The translations under genes and the position numbers were made by a program. 23,006 nt of DNA, from NCBI GenBank assembly GCA_019649035.1, contig BMAT01009408.1:216201-239206 (forward strand). The letters are read 5' to 3'. The stretch is from Elysia marginata (taxonomy: Eukaryota; Mollusca; Gastropoda; Plakobranchidae). Under the pieces are notes generated by a model, which made no database searches, was not told the origin of the DNA, and saw only the letters and a program-made list of their open reading frames with translations. How positions within the stretch are numbered: position 1 is the first letter of the stretch; each line of letters opens with the position of its first letter. Below are positions 9,965 to 20,076 of this stretch, piece after piece.

Positions 9965-10925
9965 TTGCAATCATTTGTTAATCTAAACTGCCGCAATGTG
10001 CTGTTTGTCGTGAAGTCCGTCATCCATATCTTGAACAACTATATCGCGACAAGCCACTCCGGCGTCCTGTTCACAATATACCTTGAGAATGTTATGAGAG
10101 ATGTACGACACTTTTTACCCCAGCCGACTAATGGTCTAGAGAGGGTACTCTCAAATAGAATTGCTTACGCCGCTGACGTAGACTTTACAGCGCTTAGTGA
10201 CATAAATGTAGATAGTGCCCAGAAAGTGTTGGAGAAACACAGCTTGATAGTTAACATTGACACAACTGAGTTTATGGATTTGGAAAGAAACGAAACTTAA
10301 TGGAAAAGCACAAAGAAATTAGGGCCATTGATAGTTGATGAGGTAGACATAGATGGAAACAACTGTCCACAACAACCTTCCATATATTGAAAATGTTTGG
10401 ATAAAAGAGAATAAACTTTAAAGGAAAAAAACCCTTGAAACTGTATCAAACCCTCATTTAATCAATTCTGTGTCGAGCTGTGGTACATGCGCACCAACCC
10501 AAAAGGAAGGATAAAGGATAGGCGTCTTTCAAAGAAAAAGAACTAAAAAAGGTTCTTAACATAAAATACCCCGTGAAAATAAAAAAAAAAGTTAATAGTA
10601 AGTCACTATACAAGAAATACAACGAGAAACCTCTCTCAATCCACATGTTAGGAAGTTGGTGGTGTCTATTATGGAACATCTCAAAACGAGCCAATGGTAT
10701 ATCCGCTAAGAGAGTGATGCTGAATACTTTATCCCGCAAGGATAACAGTTCAGAAGAACACCTCTCACAACTATGCCAGTTGCCTTGAACAATGACCTTT
10801 GGCAACTAAAAGACAATGAAATTCAACTGAGGAACCAACACGAACTCAACCACCCGAGTGACATCGCCCAGACAGACAACAGTGAAGATACGACAGGTTG
10901 CCAAAGCGGAAGACCAAAAGTTAAG
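9965..10925 (+). pseudogene. Decayed non-LTR retrotransposon reverse transcriptase (YADD to YAAD)
   Basis: The first frame (9965-10300) carries RT palm features: GVLFTIYLENVMRDVR, then IAYAADVDF (about 10160-10186), then a VNIDTTEFMDL segment. This matches the LSPxLFxxYLE / YADDVDF / VNxDKTE pattern of a non-LTR RT family. The second Asp-bearing box residue is changed (YADD to YAAD), which would remove one metal-binding Asp. After an in-frame stop near 10298, homology-like text continues (KKLGPLI, then VDEVDID). The frame at 10573-10788 reads NKSLYKKCNEKP-like sequence as NSKSLYKKYNEKPLSIHMLG, matching the C-terminal region downstream of the RT. At least three stops or shifts break it. The 5' half (endonuclease and RT fingers) is missing. 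The clade is not resolved. Confidence 0.7.
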
Positions 10926-11440
10926 TAAGTCGTATCCTCTATATTGAGCAATGATTTCTAAAATGAGCCTGCTCAGTTATGATGATTTCTCTCTGCTCCA
11001 AACTACCATGATGAGCTACATTAAGAAGTCGCTCCATAAGCTTGTCGACACAGCTGGTGAGACTGATAGGGCTTTGCGCTGCCAGACTTTGCTTTGTCGT
11101 TTCCTTTTTGTAGGTTCCATGTCACCATCTCGCCAACTCTGAGGAACCAGTCCTGTCTTCCAGTGTTATTGTAGAAGGCTAGGAATTTTGACTTGGATTT
11201 GGTTCCCATGTGCTTCAGCATTTCGTTTGTGATATGTTCAGGATTCTCAGGAGATTTCTTGTCTTTGAGAGTTCTCAAGGCTTCTTCTAGCTCGCAGATG
11301 TTGAATAGTGTACTCATAAGGTTCGGTTGGTATGTGTCCGTTTTTTTGTAAGGCGTTCGACAATTTCTGGAAAGATGGACTCAGCCTAGAACCTCCTTAT
11401 GAGGTGAGTAAGGGAACACATGTATGAGAGAATCTCGCAG
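10926..11440 (-). pseudogene. Jockey-like reverse transcriptase, N-terminal part, inverted
   Basis: On the minus strand, the frame from 11317 reads ELEEALRTLKDKKSPENPEH, then ITNEMLKHMG and KKGND-like text (QKGNDKAKSGS). This is the start of an RT domain of the Jockey-like non-LTR group. A shift near 11065 moves the reading to PISLTSCVDKLMERLL, followed by SLEQREIIITEQAHFRN, the RT segment normally read as LExxxxIxxEQAGFR. It then loses similarity at about 10925, exactly where the plus-strand RT remnant ends. The protein is broken by a frameshift and stops and lacks the catalytic Asp boxes. The partner 3' half appears to lie at 11725-12170 on the opposite strand. Confidence 0.75.
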
Positions 11441-11724
11441 CACCTGAGCAATAGGAAACCCAGCGTCCACATCAATTGGTTTATTGTAGACATATGACAT
11501 TCAGAGAGAGAGATAGAAAGAGAGGGGGAGAGTACCACAATGAGGTGTCCTGAGGCCAACTTTGTTCATTATACTAGTTAATTACACCATCGCAGACCCC
11601 CCCCCCCACACACACACACAGTCCAGAGTGACGACCGGGCCCTATGATGTTAGGAAAAGCAACTCACAGCTGCTAATTACCTAACGCAGTAAGCTTTAAA
11701 ACTTATAGAACAGTGCACAGGAAA
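11441..11724. repeat. Unassigned junction segment with C11-(AC)n tract
   Basis: Includes a short GA run (11502-11531) and an 11-C tract (11597-11607) running directly into (AC)n to 11620. It lies between the two oppositely oriented halves of the Jockey-like element. No coding similarity was seen. Confidence 0.6.
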
Positions 11725-12170
11725 ATTGTGGTTAAGTTCAATACCAGTAAGTTTACCTACATTTTTTTCAGTATTATCATCTAAAAACAGAAAAAAATCT
11801 AAAAATAAACAGGCAAGCCCTAGATGCTAATGACAACCCCCACCCCTATCTCGGGGTTATATTTGATAAGAGACTCACATGGAAATAGCAACCCAGGCTA
11901 TAAGACCATCACATGAAATACAGAATATATAAAAGGGAGACTAAAGAGGTGAAGTTTTATACACGAAGGTGGGACCCTGAAAAGACAGCATAAATATTTA
12001 TTGCCTAGACACCAAAGAAGTACACTGCGCTGAGTGAGGAAGCCCAAGCCTCAAAGGAATAGACCCAACAGCTCACAGAGTGACCTCGACAGAAAGTCGC
12101 ATACACAAGATATCATACAGCACCTTTATCCTAGGGAAGTTTGGACTTATGTCTTCACAAGGTACTGCAC
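11725..12170 (+). pseudogene. Jockey-like element, RT thumb to start of RNase H
   Basis: Plus-strand text reads VKFNTSKFTYIFFSVLSS, matching the usual VNTSKTTYxIFSLS segment after the RT active site. After a shift comes YLGVIFDKRLTWK (about 11850-11883), matching YLGVTFDxRLTWK. After more decay, IIQHLYPREVWTYVFTRY (about 12112-12165) resembles the linker into RNase H, where the family has a W-x-x-V-[YF]-TDGSA motif; the DGSA is lost. Stops and shifts occur throughout. The order fits the same family as the inverted N-terminal part at 10926-11440, with the catalytic palm between them missing. Confidence 0.6.
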
Positions 12171-12359
12171 TCCTCTCTTGTCAGCCTCCTCCATGTCTAT
12201 ACATCGTCCAACCACTTTCTTGAAGGTCGTCAGTTGACTCTCTTACCTTCAACCCTCCACTCAAACATTGATTCTCATAGAGAGTTTGACCTACAAAATA
12301 GCTAAATATAATACTGTAGCTTTCCTTTCTTTATTGTTTTCTAGCTAGACTCTCAATAA
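12171..12359. other. Short unassigned stretch between retroelement remnants
   Basis: No readable similarity. It probably holds the end of the Jockey-like remnant and the 3' end of the RTE-like one. Confidence 0.4.
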
Positions 12360-13600
12360 TGAACAAACATCTTCATTTTACATTTTTGATTGCCAGCGGA
12401 TTGGTCCAACGCGACGGGATGTCCACGTTTGAAATGCCAAAATCCTTTTCTCCAATTTCTTGTCTAGGGCCCATGTTTCCACTCCATACAACACGAGGCT
12501 GTACACATAGCATTTTAGCAAGCCTTATCTTTGTTGCTATACTGATAAGGATAGATGTAAAAATGCATTTTTTTTTCATTTGGTTAGCTCAATGCTAGTT
12601 GTTATTGATGTTTAGGCCATCGCCACTGTCTGTTACATGCACCCCTGGGTGCTTGAAAGAGCTCACTTATTTTCGGGATTTACAATCCTCCTTGATTTCG
12701 AGAGCAGTGCCTTGGTCATTTATTTGTATTGCTGCCATATAAATTGAGTCCCATTTCTGAGCCGTTTGCTTCTGCTGGTCCAAGTAAACCGGAGGTTGTC
12801 CATGTTTTCTGCAAAAAGAGCAGTGCTATCAACGTGTCGCAGATTTTTATGTTGTGACCACTTATATTTATGTCTGGCAAGTCATTGGCCTCTCGAAAAA
12901 TAAAGTCGGTACTAAATATTGAATAAATGGGGGGAAAGTACACATCCCTGTCTGGCACTCTTTTTATTGGGGTGTATTTCAATGGCTTTTCCTAAATCCT
13001 TATCGCTGTTTTTGGTGCCACTAAAGATGAGTGATCAGTCGCACATCTTTTACATAAATTCATGTTTTTACAGGCAGGAGATGATCTCAATATGATGGAA
13101 TCCATCAAAAGTTTTGACATTTTCTATGAAGCAAGTACGTATTTTCTTATGGAGTTCTTATAATTTCTATGCCTTGTTGTTGAAGCAAAACATGACTTCC
13201 TTGGTACCACTATTGGCCCTAAACACAAACTTTTGGTCACAAGTTTCGTAATTTTTTTTGTCTTTCACTCTAGCAAGTATGGCTTTAAATAGGACTTTCA
13301 TTACGAGTGGCATTAAACTTTTTTTTCCCTAACATAAGCACTCTTTACCTTTGTTTTTCATGGGGAGAGTGGTGTAAACAGGTTTAGCCATTTCCTCTTG
13401 TATATTTCTTGTTGTTTAAATGTCATTAAACACATAACAAAGATACTCAATGCCAAAATCTTCCAAGTTTTCAACATTTCTCTAGTGACGCCATCCTCAC
13501 CGTTGGCCTTGTCATCTTTCTTGGTGTAGAGAGCGTCATTCATTTCAGATTTTAATACAGGCGGACCATCATCGTTAGCAGGGTGTGGTATATCTGGTCA
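12360..13600 (-). pseudogene. RTE-like retrotransposon reverse transcriptase, heavily frameshifted
   Basis: Read on the minus strand from right to left, the order is that of one RT. First comes GPPVLKSEM with ANGEDGVTREMLKTW (13590-13450), the RT start usually read as KATGEDGVxxEMLK. Next is KVLFKAILARVKDK with CFIENVKTFDG (13300-13090), the palm A region, where the D-x-x-K-A-F-D core reads ENVKTFD. Then FSTDFIFREANDLPDINISG (12930-12860) and, one frame over, NLRHVDSTALFAENMDNL (about 12845-12790), where the YADD box reads HVDS. Finally KIRLAK with VVWSGNMGP (12540-12460), the usual RLAKxYVWSxxLYGxE region. Both catalytic boxes are lost and there are at least four frame changes, so it is an old dead copy. 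The endonuclease domain is absent. The clade call (RTE) rests on motif memory. Confidence 0.75.
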
Positions 13601-14044
13601 TCTGGTATATTATGTCGCAATGCACAGCGAAAGAAGGTTCCCAAACATACTCAGATTGACCTCAAAGAAGTGGGGTGACCCACAGTTTAATAGTGGCTAA
13701 ATTAATCAACAAAGAGGAAATATTAATGATAATAGATCATATTTGAGTTGAGGCAGAAGAAAGACTCTAAGAAGCCCATAAAGATCAACAGCAAGCAGTG
13801 GATATGCTGAGATACTGCACCGCAGAGATCCCTAAACTAGAGAGATATATGGCAATACAAGGCTTTTAAGGACATGATTCTCAAACTTATTACTGGGTGT
13901 GATCTTATACTTTCATGTTGAACATGGTGCGTTGAAAAAGGAAGAATGGTTGTATGTGTCAGTCTTTACCAGTAGAAAGACTGCAACACATATCCTGAGC
14001 TCTTTTTAGACAATTTTTGCACAAGGTTATTATGCCTGAAGGCA
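13601..14044. other. Unassigned stretch with coding-like plus-strand fragment
   Basis: Plus-strand text at about 13690-13868 reads in one frame with only two stops and includes AVDMLRYCTAEIPKLERYMA, which looks like a helical protein segment. No family was recognised. It could be another retroelement or transposase scrap, or chance. Confidence 0.25.
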
Positions 14045-14278
14045 CTATATAGCATTCCAAGAAACTACCTCGGTTATAAAAATAGTGGAAGTGCATATCA
14101 GTGTTTCTTCGGCAAACTTAACAACCTTCACGTCAGAAGGAAGAGCTCTGTTACGGCAAAAAAAAACTAACTGAAGAAAATGTCCGCTAGACGAGTGTGA
14201 TGGCAACTGAATTTCTGGGATAGGCCAGTCACTTTGCCCTCCAGGGAGGCGAATTGGAGACCTTTTATTGTGATCCAT
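14045..14278 (-). pseudogene. Possible L2/CR1-like RT fragment (FADD to FAEE)
   Basis: The 77-codon minus-strand frame contains CRNRALPSDVKVVKFAEET. It resembles the segment N-D-C-x-S-x-x-x-x-x-K-V-x-K-F-A-D-D-T of L2/CR1-type RTs, with both catalytic Asp residues changed to Glu. A weak EVVSW follows, where that family has a LVSWC helix. No other part of the RT is readable around it, so the call rests on about 25 residues. Confidence 0.35.
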
Positions 14279-15230
14279 TCATCAGCAGTACCTTGTTGGA
14301 AATTTGGTGGATTTTTGTTTTTAAAAAAATGGTATGAAGGAGAATAAAAAAAAATATTAGAAAATGGAATTTGACCAAAGGGCTATAAAATATTCCTGTA
14401 AAATAAGGACAATGCCAATAGAGATCGGCGCTACGAGATTCGTGAAATCAATGGCCTATGATCTTTAGAATATGCTCTCAGTATTTCTGCAACGAGAAAT
14501 AGTTTCAGATCATCAACCGAGACTGCAGGAAAATCCTTTTATCTGTATATAGAGCATTAGATGCGAGGTCGTTTTTTTTTCTTTATGAAATAGAAAATGA
14601 GTGTCACTTCGCATCGGAAAAATCGAGCGACTTTGCTTTTTGGTAACAGAAACGTGTGTGTCGTCAATGTAAGTTTCAGGATCATATCGGTAGGTCTTCT
14701 GTTTTACAGAGCAAACAACAATCTACTTCTGTATACCCATTCTCTTTCAAACTGGAAGCAAGTACTGCTCCACATTGTAAATTGGAACAAACCAGGAAAA
14801 ATAAGGCGCATTACAACAAATAATACTGCACACCTTTTCTAACAATTAGAATTGAAAACTAGACCTAGTGGTTCTTATGTTTTGTTTTCTACGATGCGAT
14901 TGTTGAATTAGCTTAGATCTACGAGGCCCTGTGGTTTTTTTTTAGATTCTCGTTGCAAAAAAAAAAAAAAAACGCTACCAAATAGCAAAAGCTTCAATCC
15001 TATAGATTTATGATAGTAGGCGCACTGGTTACATTATTTTTTTCACATGCCATTTCGGCAAAAAACACAAAGTAACATTATTTTAAATTTCACATTTCAC
15101 AAATGTTCATTTAACTATATATATTTTCTTTGCCTGAATCCAAAGCAAAGCAAGTGGTAAATCTGGGAATCTAGATATGCCCTCTCCTCCTGTAAATTCA
15201 AAAATTTCTAGACGAATTGTCCCTTCCGGC
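14279..15230. other. AT-rich stretch with an A16 run
   Basis: A 16-base A run lies at 14957-14972. It is preceded by a T-run and has no recognisable SINE or LINE body upstream. The 81-codon frame at 14597-14842 has no motif. Confidence 0.5.
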
Positions 15231-15244
15231 TCTCTCTCTCTCTC

Positions 15245-15282
<38 letters not shown>

Positions 15283-15288
15283 TTCTCT

Positions 15289-15327
<39 letters not shown>

Positions 15328-15371
15328 ATCTATCTATCTATCCATCTATCTGTCTATCTCTTACTCTCACT
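15231..15371. repeat. Compound (CT)n-(CTAT)n microsatellite
   Basis: About 100 bp of CT with TTTC interruptions pass into CTAT and CTGT tetranucleotides. The tract produces two false Ser/Leu-rich frames. Confidence 0.95.
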
Positions 15372-16272
15372 CGGTCGCTTTTGCTATATCTCATCATCTA
15401 ACCTTTTAACACATTCTTCAGCAGTGGTTAATGATTTGCTACTAGTTAGTTATGCTTTGTGCCTGGTTGGTGTCAGTCTCACTAGGATAGTGCCTGTGTT
15501 TCTGCCACCAGGTCGCTCTCAGTCTCGACATGTTTATACTCCCCACTCTCTATCAGCTCTTTAGCTGGCTGCCTCCCTTAAACTAATGATTTGTTTGACA
15601 ATTAAATCTATTTCCTTTACGTTACTCGCTGCCATTTTCTTTACTCAAAAGAGACCTTTTTTGCGCTTCCTCTTTTCGCATTGGAGTACTTTTTTTCTAT
15701 TGTTGGGCAGTGATGTGTGACACCTAGTTGCTTTGTATTTTGCGGCTCATAAGGTCATTGGTAGCTTGTTTATGGAGATTGTCTATTTAGCTACATTTAT
15801 GGTAGCATTAGCGACCACAGTTTAGCCCTTCCACGAGTTTGTGATTTTTTAGAAACAAATTATAACTGCTGTGTAACTAAAAAAAGTAGTTTATGTGCAA
15901 ATGGCTGTAAATTTTATTTAATCAAATACTAATTTTCGACTCATTATTTAAATATACTGTTTCTCATGTATCGATTTTTACTTTTTTATTCGAGCAAAAG
16001 GGTTTTTGTCCTTAATCTCTTCTTCCAACCCATTTGTTAGTTTTTTGTGTGTGTGTTTATTTGCTTATTGCTATCAATTTTTGGGTGAAAACCGCTTTTT
16101 TAAATTTTCATTCCTTGCTCACGGCATATATGTATTTTTATTGTCCTCACATACAGTCATGTGCTGTTCATCATAATCACATAATCAAAAGCTAATGATG
16201 GGTTGATTGGTGAATCCCGTCTAGCATGAGGTGATAATGCAGAAGACCCAGTCTTAAAATTTAATTCCAAGC
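15372..16272. other. AT-rich non-coding stretch
   Basis: No convincing feature; a short GT run lies at about 16047-16056. Confidence 0.5.
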
Positions 16273-16693
16273 TTCATTAGTCACTTTGTTAGTTTCGAAA
16301 CTTGCATCGGGTGGCCCATATATACACCCCAAGAACAGAGTGAACAGCATAAATATGGTCAGACAGAGAGCACCGCTGGACTCGTCAAGACATTCCAATC
16401 ATCTTAGCCGTAGGTTCACCAACTCCAGGTAGATCTAGTGGGCCGTGTCCTGTTGCCGGGCCTTCACTCTGCCGCCCACCATGACTGTGGGTGGCATCCA
16501 CTTGAAATTTTCTCTCTTTGCTCTTCCTTGAGAAGGGCGATACCGATATTATCATAAATGGGATATATCGTGGTAACTGGTAATGGACAAAATGTGTTCT
16601 TACGAGGAAATGGTGTAGTTTTAATTTATTTGATTTTTTAAACAATAATGTTATTTTCCTTTCACAGAACGTATGTTGTATACCATATATCAA
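16273..16693 (-). pseudogene. Minus-strand frame interrupted by one TGA, identity unknown
   Basis: A 102-codon frame (16693-16385) has a charged, Gly/Pro-containing middle with HSHGGRQSEGPATGHGP and LPGVGEPTAKMIGMS. It then meets a single TGA, after which the same frame stays open for about 37 more codons, including RVQRCSLSDHIYAVHSVLG. The TGA would be CGA (Arg) after one C-to-T change at a CpG, the commonest decay route. The 16380-16510 part is GC-rich. Together these suggest an old coding or repeat-borne segment. I do not recognise the family, and a dispersed repeat is a strong alternative. Confidence 0.35.
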
Positions 16694-16919
16694 TCCTACA
16701 CGTTCATGTTGAAAACTATGACTTTGTGGACTCTTTTAAACATACATTCTTATATTTTTTTATTCTTAAAATCAGGCACACACAATGCAAATTTTTAAAC
16801 TACTGCAATAGCAAAATCTTCTAAATTTGATGTATTTTATAATTATAACGGTCACTACATTTCTGTTATGGTTGTGTTTGTATGCTCGTTATATTGTGAT
16901 GATAATTGTATAAAGCTTT
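16694..16919. other. AT-rich spacer
   Basis: Nothing recognised. Confidence 0.5.
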
Positions 16920-17082
16920 GAAGATCAAGAGGCGTCCATCGTAAGATCGCCCACATTGTCACTGCAGTCCAATCTTTGACAAACGATTTAAGGTGTGAAA
17001 GATCACGTGACCCCTGGCATTGTCCTGAATTGCTTCGATGTACAATGGGCCTGGGTATTCAATAAATATTTGATTTGATTTG
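16920..17082 (+). mobile_element. Possible SINE/LINE 3' end with TTGAT tail
   Basis: A moderately GC-rich block ends in GGGTATTCAATAAATATT, then TGATTTGATTTG (to 17082). An AATAAA-like signal followed by a short (TTTGA)n tail is a common 3' end of non-LTR elements and of SINEs mobilised by them. No head, RT or target-site duplication was found, and the left edge is a guess. Confidence 0.35.
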
Positions 17083-17215
17083 CATACCGAGGTGGTGGTC
17101 TCGGCCTCGCGGATCCTACCACTGGATGGAGTGTCGAGATGTCTGCAAGGGAAACTCAAGTGTAGTGTGCCTAATTTAGAGGGCGTCGGGTACCTCCGCC
17201 AAGAGCAAAAAAAAA
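17083..17215. other. GC-rich block, unknown
   Basis: A second GC-rich block (GGTGGTGGTCTCGGCCTCGC at 17091-17110) directly follows the tail. It is covered by a 111-codon minus-strand frame (17294-16959) that also crosses the tail, so that frame is unlikely to be a gene. It may be part of another repeat. Confidence 0.3.
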
Positions 17216-19487
17216 AGAGCATCATATTTCTACAAGATGATTCATGCTGAGATAGGAAATGGACGGGTGGATACGTTAGGTGGCAGAAAGACATAGATTT
17301 GTGATAATTTTTACGCGCAACAGGGCAGTGACGAGAAAAACATTCCTGGTTTTAAACTAAGAACAATGTTTATTTCTTCTGTGTTATAATTGTTGTTGCC
17401 AATGAGAGTGATTGTGCTGATCGTGTTTGATTGCTGTTTCTTTTTGTTAGCTGTACATACCAACAACATGTGTAAAGGTATGAATATACTTTTTTACAAA
17501 TTATTGAGCTTAATATTATTTTGATATTTTGATAAACCAGGTGATCTTTCAAACATGTCCACGCTGAATTCAATGCATCAGCATCGCATGTAGCTTTTAG
17601 AAACTTTGATTAGCTTTTATTGTTGATTTTTTACTAGGTGTCTACAGCCTTGAACCCAGGTGTTGGGATTTATTAAAATTTCTAAAAATATATTCTCCAC
17701 AGCTTGTTTTGCAAACACAGTGGTAGAATCTAATGTTTTTCTCAGACATGACCCATTGTAAGATACCCAGAAACTGTCCCCTCCGAAAGAACCTCTGATT
17801 TCGGGTGTTTCGGATTATTCATTTTCATGTCTAGCAATGCATGCTCGAACGAAAGAGATGAAAAAGCAAAAAACAAGCGGAAAATCCGCCTTTTAAGTTG
17901 ATTTGAAGACGGAAAGAGAATCTATGACAGAATGATACCCTCTGGACTGTAGACGGGAAGAAGGGCCTGTCTCTACTACAAGACCTTTCCTTTGGAATTC
18001 CAATGTTTCTGGAGAGGCTTTTGTGACCAGCGAGGCTACGCTTTGTTGCCAGGTGTGGCCTAGCCATTAGGCAGAGATTCCAGATCTTGTATGAACTTCC
18101 TACAGAACCACACTTGTCAGACCCGTTAAACAACCACGTACAAAGGTTTCTTAAAACGTTTCTGCGGCTCAGATGTTGCAGACGGTAACAGCATAGAAGT
18201 CTATAGTGACTTAAGACAACAGCCATTTGAGCTATACACATTTTGCTATTGATGTCGATATTATTCTTGAGAAAAAGTTATGAATGAGTATTAGCTGTGT
18301 ATTAATAGATCTGTGACAAAGAAACACATAGGGCTTTGGGATATGCACAATTTTGATAATATGAAAGTTTGGTAGAATTCGAAAGCACTTGTTTATGTGT
18401 GTTCCTTTCCACGATACCAGCCACTCAAAGTACTAAACTATTGAGAGAATATCTCGAGCTCGTTTGAAATCGTTATTAAATCAAGCAAGTTAAACAAAAA
18501 AGGGTGTTCGTATACTTTTCACACTTGCAATTTTTAACAAGGAAAGTTAATTGGCCATGCTTTATTTTTGTACGATTTTAGCTGTGATTGCAACATCGCT
18601 TATACGACAATCTTTAATACTGTTTTTATGCTATTCGTCTCTCGATTTACCCATCAGGGCTAAATATGTACTTTAATCAAGTGGAATGAAGAGGGATGAA
18701 GATGAAGCTATATCTCCATATATAGCCCACGGATAACCTTTTGTAAACGTGCCTCAATCTTTCTAGTTCGCGCGAGAAAATGCTATTGATTGTTCAGCAT
18801 TAGAGGCCACAATATACCGAAAGTCGGACGTTGATTGAGTCCTGTAATAATACTTTTGCAAAACAAGCTCGTGCTAATCTTCGATTTTGGAGGGAGAAAA
18901 AAAACAAGAACAAACCTAGGCCTACTAGTTTTATTAATTTTAATATGTTGAATTTGTCATGACCTAGACAACCTCTAAATGTTAAGTGGAAAGTAACATA
19001 ATGGCTATTAAATTCCTTTTATTTGCTAGGTCAATAAGATCCAGAAATATACAATTTGGGGCTGAGAGCAAGGTTAGAACATAAAATGCGGCTAATCGAA
19101 ATTCTATAGTACATGTATATATATATATATATATTCTTTAGTGTATTCTTTGATGAAAATGTCAAGTTTTCTGTTTGATCACAAATAGAGTATTTTAACA
19201 AAAGGTATCCTTCAACAGCAATTTGAAAAAAAAAATGTTTTCATTTTCACAACAGTTTCATTTTTAAATGTATCAAAGGTCGTTTCCGAGATGTTTGAGT
19301 TAGCTTTGGCACCCAACTGCACCTCCTGTGAAGCTATTTGACTGTCCACTCAGTGGAAGAATGAACCAGGTCACCCAGTAATGCTAAATGGTCCTCCCTG
19401 TCTTCTGGTTGCAGACATTCCTAAATTAACTCCCTTCAGTTTGTTTACCACTGACAAGGGAGAACCAGCTCCAGTTCGTGTCGGGCT
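17216..19487. other. Long AT-rich non-coding stretch
   Basis: Holds a 136-codon minus-strand frame (18241-17831), Cys/Arg/Leu-rich with no domain. A frame of that length is expected about once by chance in a window of this size and composition. An (AT)n run occupies about 19115-19134. No tRNA boxes or recognised repeats. Confidence 0.5.
19115..19134. repeat. (AT)n dinucleotide repeat
   Basis: About ten AT units. Confidence 0.9.
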
Positions 19488-19920
19488 CACCGTTGTCTTG
19501 CGTACATATTTGTCGACATGGAGTCGAGGTTAGTCCGCTCCGGGTCCAGCTAGTCCCCGCCGGGCTTCTCGTTCTACAGGCCAGGCCGGGCTAGCCCATG
19601 AGACACGGTCCACGTTGGGGACGCTGCGAGCGGGAAAGCTCAGGGAGCGCAGGGGATATTCGCCACACACGGATAAATAAACTCCCACGACTGCGCCGGA
19701 AGTTGGGAGACCCGGAACCAGAAATTGATCAAGTTCGCCATTGTCTGGCAGCGGGGCAGGTACACACAACACGGAGCCATTTTGTTGACTCGTTTTTCAG
19801 CCAAATGTTTGCAGATAAGTCGTCCGGAAAATTCTCTGTCAACATTCGCCCACAGAACACAGCAAAAACACGCATCACCGCAAAAGAGCAGCAAAGGCCA
19901 AAGTAGCTGAGGTCGGCGTC
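19488..19920 (-). promoter_or_regulatory. CpG-rich promoter-like island with ETS and paired YY1-like sites
   Basis: This is the most CpG-dense stretch in the window, with three overlapping frames left open by composition (80 and 107 codons on minus, 102 on plus). It holds an ETS-type CCGGAAGT at 19696-19703 and two minus-strand YY1-like sites, GACAATGGCGAAC (19733-19745) and AAAATGGCTCCG (19772-19783). ETS plus YY1 sites in a CpG island are typical of TATA-less animal promoters, and YY1 cores often sit at the start codon in the sense strand, which favours minus-strand transcription. The ATG in AACAAAATGG also has a good Kozak context and opens a short frame (MAPCCVYLP) that stops at 19640. 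No protein family is recognised, and no TSS or splicing can be proved from sequence alone. Confidence 0.4.
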
Positions 19921-19980
19921 CCAACAGTGTAGACACAGTGTTCTCTCTTTCTTTTGAATTCAAGTCGAACTGAATCGCCG

Positions 19981-20076
19981 TTTCTTTTTTTTTTTTGGTT
20001 TTGTTTTTGTTTTGTTTTTTAGCTGTTTTTTGTTTTTGTTTTTGTTTTTGTTTTTTTTTTTTTTGGGGGGAGGGGT
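19981..20076. repeat. T-rich (TTTTTG)n tract with flanking T and G runs
   Basis: Runs of T are interrupted by single G at 5-6 base spacing, then T14 and GGGGGG. A similar but shorter TTTTTG motif occurs inside both copies of the 266-bp duplication to the right. Confidence 0.9.

Noticed and set aside
15177-15564. Two Ser/Leu-rich plus-strand frames of 74 and 115 codons
   Set aside because: Artefacts of the (CT)n-(CTAT)n microsatellite.
17831-18241. 136-codon minus-strand frame
   Set aside because: No motif. By rough estimate about one frame of this length is expected by chance in a window of this size and composition.
19757-19800. Plus-strand donor CAG|GTACAC (19757-19765) and acceptor-like TTTTTCAG (19793-19800) as an intron
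   Set aside because: The gap of about 40 bp is too short for a usual animal intron; either site might be real with a distant partner, but this cannot be shown here.
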